NCBI GenBank assembly: GCA_021775915.1
Contig: JAJFGW010000024.1
Span: 1-41,382 of the forward strand
Length of the DNA stretch: 41,382 nucleotides
From: Alphaproteobacteria bacterium
GTDB lineage: Bacteria; Pseudomonadota; Alphaproteobacteria; Micavibrionales; Micavibrionaceae
Direction: 5' to 3'
The translations under genes and the position numbers were made by a program. A model generated the notes under the pieces. It worked only from the letters and a program-made list of their open reading frames with translations. It did no database searches and was not told the DNA's origin. Below are positions 34,920 to 41,382 of the stretch, piece by piece (the first letter of the stretch is position 1; every line of letters starts with the position of its first letter).

Positions 34920-35384
34920 AATTTATATATTCCCAAGCTAAAAGTTAGAATTTAGTAGTTAGCACATACAATTCTGCGTAACAATCAGAACCTTATCATT
35001 TTGACTGGAAAATTTATGTGTTTCAGGCAGCCATGCCGGGCTTTTCAGAGGATTGCACTTTTTTGTTGCTGCAATGGGAAACAGCTTGTATTGTCTGCCA
35101 TGCGACCCGTTGCGACTTTAGCATAAGGCAATAGAATAAGGTTTTAGGTTTCGCTAGTTGCAACGGTATTGGGAAGTCTTGTTTTTACTTTCCTGCTCTT
35201 GAGTGTATGTAAGTTTGTACGAGTGATAGTTATACAGATGATAGTTATTAAAACCGTTGCGGACCCTAGTCTCTTGGCCGGATCAAGACTTATAGTTTTG
35301 TAAAGATATTGTGCGCCTTGCGCCGCAGTATTCTACCTTGTCGCAAGGTGGAATCGCAGGCAGCAGCGCGCCAGGAGTTTAAAA
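34920..35384. other. Long rne leader and divergent control region
   Basis: No gene is seen. A 10-bp direct repeat TGATAGTTAT occurs at 35224-35233 and 35239-35248 (period 15), suggesting a regulator site or promoter element. A hairpin ATTCTACCTTG-TCG-CAAGGTGGAAT fills 35330-35354, close to the AGGAG ribosome binding site at 35373. RNase E leaders in enterobacteria carry hairpins through which the enzyme controls its own mRNA; a similar role here is inferred. Confidence 0.5.
35330..35354 (+). promoter_or_regulatory. Hairpin in the rne 5' leader
   Basis: An 11-bp stem with one G-T pair and a three-base loop, 18 bases ahead of the rne ribosome binding site. There is no T tract, so it is not a terminator. 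It is a candidate autoregulatory element. Confidence 0.5.
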
Positions 35385-37820
35385 ATGACGAAAAGAATGC
35401 TTATTGATGCAACCCATGCGGAAGAAACGCGAGTTGCTGTTATCGACGGAAACCGTCTTGTTGATTTTGATTATGAAAGCGCTGTCCGTAAACAGCTTAA
35501 GGGCAGTATTTTTCTGGCCAAGGTGACGCGGGTAGAGCCTTCGTTACAGGCCGCCTTTGTGAATTTTGGCGGTAATCGCCATGGCTTTTTGCCTTTCACG
35601 GAAATTCATCCCGATTATTACCGTATTCCGATTGCTGACCGCGAGGCCATTCTTGCCGAGCAGGAACGGGAAATGGAAGCAAGGATTGAGGCGGAATCAG
35701 AGGACAGCGAAGATGACCAAGATGATGAGGCTGTTGATGAAGACGCTGACGAGGAATCAGATGAAGAGGCTGACGAAGAAGTAGACGCTGATGTTGACGG
35801 AAATGTCAAAGCTGCTGGTGATGAAGCAAGTAATTCAGAAGAGACTGAAGGCGATAAAAAACCGTCCGGCAAAGGCTCTCGTGAGGGGCGCGGTCGCGGA
35901 GGTCGTAATTATAAGGGCAACAAAGGGCGCGGCAGAGGCCGTGGCCGTATGGCCGCTCACAGTAGCCGTCGTGTCGAGATTGTTGGCGGTGATGCGATAG
36001 AGGGTGATCAACCTGTGCGTCCTTCCATCCGCCGGAATTATAAAATTCAGGAAGTTGTTAAGCGTGGCCAGATCATGCTGATACAGGTTTCCAAGGAAGA
36101 GCGTGGCAATAAGGGTGCTGCTGTCGGTACTTATTTGTCCCTGCCGGGGCGCTATTGCGTTCTGATGCCAAACAGCCCGCGCGCTGGCGGTGTCTCACGC
36201 AAAATCGCAAATTTCAAAGAGCGTAAGCGTATGCGTGAAATACTCAATGAATTAAAAGTACCGCAAGGGATGTCGGTTATTATGCGTACGGCCGGTGTGT
36301 CGCGCACTAAAGCCGAGGTTAAACGCGATCTCGATTACTTGCTACGGCTTTGGGACAATATTCGCGGTTTGACTCTGGAATCAAGCGCCCCTGCCATGGT
36401 GCATGAAGAGGGTGCCCTTATCAGACGTTCAATCCGTGATATTTACAATCCGGATATGGAAGAGCTTTGTGTCGCCGGTGAAGAAGGCTTTAAGAAGGCC
36501 AGAGATTTCATGAAAATGATGATTCCATCTCATGCCAAAAAGGTTAAGGAATATAAGGACGAAAAGATCCCGCTTTTCAATCGCTATCAGGTTGAAAGCC
36601 AGATCAATGATACCAGTGATCCTGTTGTGACATTGCCGTCCGGGGGGTATCTCGTTATTAATCCTACAGAAGCGCTAGTGTCCATTGACGTGAACTCCGG
36701 TAAGGCGACGAAAGAACGTCATATCGAGGAAACGGCCCTGAAAACAAATCTTGAGTCTGCGGACGAGGTTGCGCGGCAATTGCGTTTGCGTGATTTGGGC
36801 GGGCTGGTTGTAATCGATTTTATTGATATGGAAGACCGCCGCAATAACCGCAAGGTTGAAAACAGGATGAAAGAGGCCTTGTCAAATGAGCGGGCGAGAA
36901 TTCAGATTGGCCGTATTTCGTCTTTTGGTTTGATGGAATTGTCACGGCAAAGACTCAACCCGAGCTTGACTGAGGCCCAGTATGAAAAATGCCCGCATTG
37001 TTTGGGTATTGGCGCTGTCAGGACGATTGATGCGGCGGCTATTACAGCGCTCCGGGCTTTGGAAGAGGAAGGCATTCGGGGCCGGTCGAAAGAAGTTGTT
37101 CTGCAATTGCCCAATGGGGTTGCTATTTACATCCTGAATAACAAGCGCGATCAGCTTGCTGATATTGAAAAACGCTACGGATTTTCTATTCTAATCCGCG
37201 TTGATGAGGAGCTCGCACCTTCCCGATTTTTGATTGAACCTGCGAAAACAGACGGAACCGGTAAGGCTGAGGATAAAGCGCAGTCTTCTTCTGATAAAGA
37301 AGACGGTGACCGGCAATCTCGGGGCGGACGCCGTCGGGGACGCCGGGGCGGACGCCAGCGTAATAATAAGTTTGAAAAAAACACACCTTCGCAGTCAGCA
37401 GAGGGCCAATCGGAAAAAAATAAATCTGTTGCGAAAGAGCCGCCAAAGCAGGGTGAGAGTCAGATAAAAGAAGAAAAAAAGGGAGAGGCAAAGGGCGATA
37501 AAAAGCCTCAAAGTAAATCTGACAAGACGGTAAAACCGAGTCCGGTCGAGGAAAAGAAAAAGCAAACCAAGGCTGACTCTGTAAAAAAAGAAGATGATAA
37601 AAAGACAGAGGATAAAGTGGATAAAAAAGAAAAAGCTGCGCCTAAGCCGCGTAAGGCAGCGGTAAAAAAAGCGCCTGCTAAAAAGGAGGCCGTAAAAAAA
37701 GAAACTGCTAAAAAGGCTGAGCCTTCAAATGACACTGTGCCGCAAAATAAGGATTATGAGGTTGTTAATGAGCAGCCGACCAAAAAGAAAAAAGGCTGGT
37801 GGAATAAATTGACGGATTAA
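35385..37820 (+). CDS. rne: Ribonuclease E
   Basis: The main endoribonuclease of mRNA decay and rRNA/tRNA maturation. 811 residues; AGGAG is eight bases before the ATG. The N-terminus MTKRMLIDATHAEETRVAVI leads into an S1 domain that is interrupted at about 95-205 by an acidic run and a Gly/Arg-rich run, as known in alphaproteobacteria. The DNase I-like catalytic part has SIDVNSGKATKER (about 435) and VVIDFIDMEDRRN (about 479) with the two metal-binding aspartates, and the zinc link CPHC at about 536. The C-terminal 170 residues are low-complexity Lys/Ala/Glu with basic patches and end in KKKKGWWNKL, likely binding RNA and degradosome partners. Confidence 0.95.
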   Translation: MTKRMLIDATHAEETRVAVIDGNRLVDFDYESAVRKQLKGSIFLAKVTRVEPSLQAAFVNFGGNRHGFLPFTEIHPDYYRIPIADREAILAEQEREMEARIEAESEDSEDDQDDEAVDEDADEESDEEADEEVDADVDGNVKAAGDEASNSEETEGDKKPSGKGSREGRGRGGRNYKGNKGRGRGRGRMAAHSSRRVEIVGGDAIEGDQPVRPSIRRNYKIQEVVKRGQIMLIQVSKEERGNKGAAVGTYLSLPGRYCVLMPNSPRAGGVSRKIANFKERKRMREILNELKVPQGMSVIMRTAGVSRTKAEVKRDLDYLLRLWDNIRGLTLESSAPAMVHEEGALIRRSIRDIYNPDMEELCVAGEEGFKKARDFMKMMIPSHAKKVKEYKDEKIPLFNRYQVESQINDTSDPVVTLPSGGYLVINPTEALVSIDVNSGKATKERHIEETALKTNLESADEVARQLRLRDLGGLVVIDFIDMEDRRNNRKVENRMKEALSNERARIQIGRISSFGLMELSRQRLNPSLTEAQYEKCPHCLGIGAVRTIDAAAITALRALEEEGIRGRSKEVVLQLPNGVAIYILNNKRDQLADIEKRYGFSILIRVDEELAPSRFLIEPAKTDGTGKAEDKAQSSSDKEDGDRQSRGGRRRGRRGGRQRNNKFEKNTPSQSAEGQSEKNKSVAKEPPKQGESQIKEEKKGEAKGDKKPQSKSDKTVKPSPVEEKKKQTKADSVKKEDDKKTEDKVDKKEKAAPKPRKAAVKKAPAKKEAVKKETAKKAEPSNDTVPQNKDYEVVNEQPTKKKKGWWNKLTD

Positions 37821-37860
37821 TAGCCTGACTTTTGTCAGTGCGTTGATGGAATTTAAGAGA

Positions 37861-37889
37861 AAAAGGCCGGGTTTTCCGGTCTTTTTTTT
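37861..37889 (+). terminator. Intrinsic terminator after rne
   Basis: AAAAGGCCGG pairs with CCGGTCTTTT around a short loop and is followed by a run of T. It lies 40 bases beyond the rne stop. Confidence 0.85.
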
Positions 37890-37956
37890 GTAGTTTGATT
37901 TTGGTCGGTTGCAAAAATTGCAAACAATATCAATAAAATTGTTTCAATAATTCACA

Positions 37957-37986
37957 TTGCCTTTACTAAAGTTATGTAAATATAAT
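37957..37986 (+). promoter_or_regulatory. Sigma70 promoter of the small RNA unit
   Basis: TTGCCT (37957-37962) and a perfect TATAAT (37981-37986) are separated by 18 bases in a very AT-rich stretch. No open frame starts downstream before the terminator at 38093, so it should drive an RNA of about 130 bases. Confidence 0.65.
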
Positions 37987-37992
37987 AAGTAG

Positions 37993-38122
37993 AGATTTAA
38001 AAGTTTCGTTCATTCGAGGCTAAGGGTTTGTCGCCCCGCAGATACAGATAACCCCTTATAAGCATTATCGAGTGGACGATTTGTCCCCCTTAGCCGCCGG
38101 GTATTTCCCGGCGGCTTTTTTT
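37993..38122 (+). ncRNA. Candidate small RNA or attenuator
   Basis: It runs from the predicted start to the T tract. A closing helix pairs GGCTAAGGG (38018-38026) with CCCTTAGCC (38087-38095); inside, GATAA pairs with TTATC around an accessible loop. A strong terminator GCCGCCGGG/CCCGGCGGC (38093-38115) with seven T follows. Three bases (38093-38095) belong to both helices, so closing helix and full terminator compete slightly. Similar stretches GTTTGTCGCCCC and CGATTTGTCCCC occur on the two sides. It is neither SRP RNA nor tmRNA by consensus; a 6S-like role cannot be excluded but it looks short. It could also act as a leader for the gene at 38188. Confidence 0.6.
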
Positions 38123-38187
38123 ATGCCTATAATCAGACCCTGACCCTTGGGGGCTTGCGAATCTAGATTTTGGAAAGGAATTTTTCT

Positions 38188-38835
38188 ATGCGTGTTTTTG
38201 TTCTTTCGTTTTTTCTTATGCTTTTTGTCACGGGGTCTGTCTTTGCGCAGGAGGAGAGCGTGACTGAAAATGAAAAGGAGCCTCCCCCGCAAATAACATT
38301 GGACAATCCTCATATTAAAATCATGAGTGATAAGGCCAAGGCGCTGGCAGAATTATTAACGACCGAAGAGGCCAAAGCTCTTGGCCACATAAGGGAAAAT
38401 TTTGGTATTTTGCGTAGCATTGAGGTCGCCCGTGAAAGCGTACAAGAGGCCGTGATTCTCTGTTCTGAAAAAAATCCGGATTTAAAAGAGAGTATAACAA
38501 CAAGACATGTAAAATGGCGTGATGATATTGGCGCGGTTTTGGATAAACAGGAAGTGTCTTTGGGTGGTTCAATTAACAAGACTCATTTTCAAGACCCTGA
38601 GCAAGTTCAGGATTATCTGGATACAATTGATGAGGCCGCCAGATATATTGACACGCAACTTGAAAAGAAAATTGTTACGACCATGGAGGCTTGTAAAGGC
38701 CTGATGGAGTCCATGGATAATACGCAGGAGGTTATTCTTGATCTTATTACGGATATGGGCTGGCCGGGTGATAAGGTAGAAGAAGAAACAGAAGAAACAG
38801 ATACAGAGGAAGAATCCGGGGAACAGACGCCTTGA
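38188..38835 (+). CDS. Secreted protein of unknown function
   Basis: 215 residues from ATG 38188, with AAGGAA seven bases upstream. The signal peptide MRVFVLSFFLMLFVTGSVFA is cut before QEES. The mature protein is mostly helical and acidic, with two cysteines (VILCSEK and MEACKG) and a Glu/Thr-rich tail. A TATAAT at 38126-38131 just after the preceding terminator may give it a promoter. Its stop overlaps the TTG start of the glycosyltransferase (TTGA), so the two are translationally coupled. No known family is recognised. Confidence 0.7.
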   Translation: MRVFVLSFFLMLFVTGSVFAQEESVTENEKEPPPQITLDNPHIKIMSDKAKALAELLTTEEAKALGHIRENFGILRSIEVARESVQEAVILCSEKNPDLKESITTRHVKWRDDIGAVLDKQEVSLGGSINKTHFQDPEQVQDYLDTIDEAARYIDTQLEKKIVTTMEACKGLMESMDNTQEVILDLITDMGWPGDKVEEETEETDTEEESGEQTP

Positions 38836-39902
38836 AAATATTACAGGTGATGGCAGGGGCCGCACATGGCGGCGCTGAAACGGCTTTTGTTGACATGTGT
38901 ATTGCACTGTCAGAAGCCGGAGAGCAGGTCGAAGTTGCGACCCGGCCCAATCCTTTACGGGTTGGGCGTTTGATGAAGGCCGGGTTGAAGGTTCATGAAC
39001 TGCGTTTCGGTAGTGCCTGGGATTTGTATACGCCCTTTAAGCTTAAAAAAATCATCTGTAATTTTCAGCCTCATATTGTGCAGACATGGATGTCGCGGGC
39101 GGCGCAAAAAACGCCGGGTTGGCACAAAAGCGATAAGATACAACGTTACCTCGTCGTGTCCCGGCTCGGCGGTTATTATAAAGTTAAGCATTTTAAGAAT
39201 ACTGATTATTTCACAACGATTACCCCGGACATTCGGCGCTACTTGATTGAAGGCGATGTGGCGGAAGACAAGGTGCGCCATATTAATAATTTTGCTGAAA
39301 CGGAAGATGTTATAAATCCGGTTAACAGGGCCGCATTGGACACGCCGAAAAACGCGCCTGTTTTACTCGCATTGGGACGGCTTCATGAGTCCAAGGCATT
39401 TGATACTTTGCAACGCGCGATTAAAGATATTCCCGGCGTTTATTTATGGATTGCCGGAGAAGGCCCGCAACGCGCTGAGCTGGAACAGCTTTGCGCCGCG
39501 CTTGGTTTGACAGACCGGGTCAGGTTTTTAGGTTGGCGTGATGACCGCGCTGCCTTATTTCAGGCGGCAGATATGTGTGTGTTTTCATCGCGTTATGAGC
39601 CTTTTGGCACGGTTTTTGTACAGTCCTGGGCGCAAAAAACGCCGCTTATTACAACTGATGCAGACGGCCCGCGCCAGTATGTCAGGGACAAAGAAGACGG
39701 GCTGGTTGTTCCGGTTGATGATGTGAAGGCTTTGAGCGCAGCGATAGAGCGTATAGTTGGTGATTCTGAATTGTCAGAGAGGCTGGTCCTTAACGGTTAC
39801 AGGCGCTATCAGGAAGAATTTACCAAAGAAAATACGGTACAGTCATATTTATCTTTCTTTCATGAAATCCTTGAAAAAGAAGAGCTTTCCAGCGCGGCTT
39901 AG
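38832..39902 (+). CDS. Glycosyltransferase family 4 (GT-B fold)
   Basis: 356 residues; the TTG start overlaps the previous gene by four bases. The N-terminal domain has GGAETAFVDM, the donor-binding C-terminal domain starts near 165 with LLALGRLHESKAFDTL, and the GT4 signature EPFGTVFVQSWAQKTPLITT carries the catalytic ExxxxxxxE-type region (EPFGTVFVQ). No signal peptide; it is expected at the cytoplasmic face of the membrane, using a nucleotide sugar for a surface glycan or lipid. The acceptor is unknown. The coupling to a secreted protein is unusual. Confidence 0.9.
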   Translation: MKILQVMAGAAHGGAETAFVDMCIALSEAGEQVEVATRPNPLRVGRLMKAGLKVHELRFGSAWDLYTPFKLKKIICNFQPHIVQTWMSRAAQKTPGWHKSDKIQRYLVVSRLGGYYKVKHFKNTDYFTTITPDIRRYLIEGDVAEDKVRHINNFAETEDVINPVNRAALDTPKNAPVLLALGRLHESKAFDTLQRAIKDIPGVYLWIAGEGPQRAELEQLCAALGLTDRVRFLGWRDDRAALFQAADMCVFSSRYEPFGTVFVQSWAQKTPLITTDADGPRQYVRDKEDGLVVPVDDVKALSAAIERIVGDSELSERLVLNGYRRYQEEFTKENTVQSYLSFFHEILEKEELSSAA

Positions 39903-39991
39903 AAATTTTTTGCCAAATTTGCCCTTCTTTAACCATTTATGGCACAATATTGTACATAACTGGAAAAAGCCGATAGAGGGTGTGATTATTT

Positions 39992-40831
39992 ATGAGCGAT
40001 GATAAGGAGCCTCCCAAAGACCCGATAGATGAATTTGACGCTGTCTCTGATGATGGCGGCCCGCCCGTTCGTATGGTTGGCGCGCATGATGAAAATGAAA
40101 CGCCGGAGCAGGAAGCGGAGCGTAAAAAACGCGCCAGAGAACAGCTTGACCGTGATGCGGTTACCAAGGCCATGGAGGAAGACAAGGACGCCGAAAAAGC
40201 GGGGCAGGATAAAGACGGAAAAAAGGGTGCTGCTGTTGATGATACAGAAGACAGCGAAGAGGAGAAAAACAGCCTCTATGATGTCAGCGGTTTTGGACGT
40301 CATGGTATTACCGATAAAGGCGACTACCTCAAATTAAAGGGTAAGGGTAAGAGAGACCCGCGTTCCGGTCAGCGTGAAATTACGGATACGCAGCTTAGGC
40401 TGACATTAATGATGGTTGTTCTGAACAAGGGCTGGGGCAAGGACATTACGATATATAGGGGCAGTAATATAGATCCATCCCTGACTTCCAGAGCCAATAT
40501 TATGCTGCAAAGCGATCCCGCTTTTACAAAGGCATGTCGCGGTTGCGATATTCCTCGTGCCGAGACCACATTGAAAGAAGAGCCGCCGGCTTTTGCGAAA
40601 AGTGGGTGGGCTAGATGGACTCACAAGAGAAAATTTGAGGCGCAGCAAAAAACCTTCGCAAGGCAGGATAAGGACGTGACGAAAGAGGTCGTGGATAAGC
40701 TGGCCGATAAATTTACGCCCGAGTCAGAGGGGGGGCAGAGCATTCGCGATCGTGTGGCAGAAGTTGAGAATCCGCAAGCTAAAACAACAAAAACCGCAGC
40801 ACCAGGCCCAGGTTCTTCTGCGGGGGCATAA
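39992..40831 (+). CDS. Acidic protein with an LPD7-like core domain
   Basis: 279 residues. The first 95 are disordered, very acidic and lysine-rich. The central part (about 99-185) reads GITDKGDYLKLKGKGKRDP, then ITDTQLRLTLMMVVLNKGWG, then KDITIYRGSN, and resembles the LPD7 domain seen in relaxases and conjugative proteins, in which a helix is followed by KGW and a strand. The C-terminus is basic, then Ala/Pro-rich. No relaxase or mobilisation gene is nearby. ATG 39992 is preceded by a GAGGG 13-15 bases away. The domain call is from pattern only and is tentative. Confidence 0.6.
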   Translation: MSDDKEPPKDPIDEFDAVSDDGGPPVRMVGAHDENETPEQEAERKKRAREQLDRDAVTKAMEEDKDAEKAGQDKDGKKGAAVDDTEDSEEEKNSLYDVSGFGRHGITDKGDYLKLKGKGKRDPRSGQREITDTQLRLTLMMVVLNKGWGKDITIYRGSNIDPSLTSRANIMLQSDPAFTKACRGCDIPRAETTLKEEPPAFAKSGWARWTHKRKFEAQQKTFARQDKDVTKEVVDKLADKFTPESEGGQSIRDRVAEVENPQAKTTKTAAPGPGSSAGA

Positions 40832-40836
40832 TCTTT

Positions 40837-41382
40837 TTATTTTTTAGATGACTGGTAATGCAGGCGTTGTAAAAGCAGTGCCAGCAGGATAATCGCGCCT
40901 GCCTGATGCAGAGCGGCGAGGGGGACGGAAATCTGTGTCAGCAATGTTGATATGCCCAGTCCGATTTGAACAAATACCATTATGCCCAGCGCCATGTTTT
41001 TTGTACGGTACGCAAAAGCAAGGATAGTGAGGCCCGTTACCATCGCCAGCCAGCGATGGGAGAATTGCACCCAGCTTTGTTGCGTTAGAATACTAAGGCG
41101 GTCGAAATCTTCCGGCGGGGTAAAGCTGCCATTCATCAGGGGGAAGGAATTATAAATCAGCCCGGCATCCAGCCCGGCGGTAAAAGCGCCCCATATGATG
41201 GTGATGGTAAGCAGTAAAAGAGCGCTCCAGCCGTGTAATAAAAGTCTTTGTTTTTTTTCTGCGGCGGATGAGGGAGAAATACCCAGCGCCGTCCACCAGA
41301 GCAAGCTAAACAGGACAAGCGCCAACGATAAATGTGCGGCAAGGCGATAATGGCTAACATCTGGCCGGTCGGCCAGCCCGCT
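40837..41382 (-). CDS. ctaA: Heme A synthase, C-terminal part (partial)
   Basis: An inner-membrane enzyme that oxidises heme O to heme A for cytochrome c oxidase. The frame runs off the right edge; the visible 181 residues start SGLADRPDVSHYRLAAHLSL, a hallmark of the COX15/CtaA family. Transmembrane helices follow, with His in QFSHRWLA and LHQAGAI as heme-ligand candidates, and the protein ends QRLHYQSSKK. The first half lies outside the window. It is convergent with the LPD7-like gene, six bases apart. Confidence 0.93.
   Translation of the reverse strand, partial: SGLADRPDVSHYRLAAHLSLALVLFSLLWWTALGISPSSAAEKKQRLLLHGWSALLLLTITIIWGAFTAGLDAGLIYNSFPLMNGSFTPPEDFDRLSILTQQSWVQFSHRWLAMVTGLTILAFAYRTKNMALGIMVFVQIGLGISTLLTQISVPLAALHQAGAIILLALLLQRLHYQSSKK

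Noticed and set aside
37993-38122. SRP RNA or tmRNA
   Set aside because: The conserved SRP GGTCAGG...GGAAGGAAGCAGCC core and the tmRNA ends are absent.

Overview
The window looks like a piece of chromosome from an alphaproteobacterium of moderate GC content. The order radA-cvpA-purF-SDR, the run der/bamB/YfgM-like, an amiC-type amidase divergent from rne, an RNase E with a long acidic and Gly/Arg-rich insertion inside its S1 domain, and an NADP-dependent isocitrate dehydrogenase of the homodimeric eukaryote-like type all fit that class. I cannot name the genus from sequence alone. Start codons are mixed, with several GTG and TTG starts, and many neighbouring genes overlap by 4-8 bases.

Layout. 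1-3.5 kb: tuf (EF-Tu) with its terminator, a MotA/MotB-type stator pair, a small membrane protein and tRNA-Trp(CCA). The usual tuf-tRNA-Trp-secE-nusG order is broken on both sides of the tRNA. 3.5-4.3 kb: a decayed-looking stretch with an open frame lacking an ATG and a frameshifted small EF-hand gene. 4.3-9.5 kb, minus strand: a five-gene envelope module (LolA-like periplasmic carrier, two FtsX/LolC-type permeases, LolD/MacB-type ATPase, outer-membrane beta-barrel). 10-14.2 kb, minus: a 1415-residue RTX protein with lectin, DUF2341 and LamG-like domains and a type I secretion C-terminus; a 36-bp repeat lies on either side of the gene. 14.7-23.3 kb: a TIGR03862-type flavoprotein, recQ divergent from radA, then cvpA-purF-SDR. 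23.4-28.8 kb, minus: an MscS channel, der, a four-helix-bundle gene bounded by inverted repeats, bamB, a YfgM-like protein and a thioredoxin-like protein. 28.9-32.8 kb: a GNAT-like protein, two small unknowns, a candidate structured RNA ahead of icd, icd, and an L,D-transpeptidase whose signal peptide is encoded by a palindromic repeat. 32.8-35 kb, minus: a small membrane protein, a small lipoprotein and an AmiC-type amidase. 35.4-41.4 kb: rne, a stand-alone small-RNA-like unit with its own promoter and terminator, a secreted unknown coupled to a GT4 glycosyltransferase, an acidic protein with an LPD7-like core, and the C-terminal part of heme A synthase running off the window.

Many genes serve the envelope (stator, LolA/ABC/barrel, BamB, YfgM-like, amidase, L,D-transpeptidase, RTX adhesin); the rest are housekeeping (translation, RNA decay, recombination, purine synthesis, TCA cycle). 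The most interesting items are the five-gene envelope module, the two candidate RNA elements (about 30408-30489 and 37993-38122), the repeat that became a signal peptide, the inverted-repeat cassette between der and bamB, and the repeats flanking the RTX gene. No CRISPR array, transposase, integrase or rRNA was seen.
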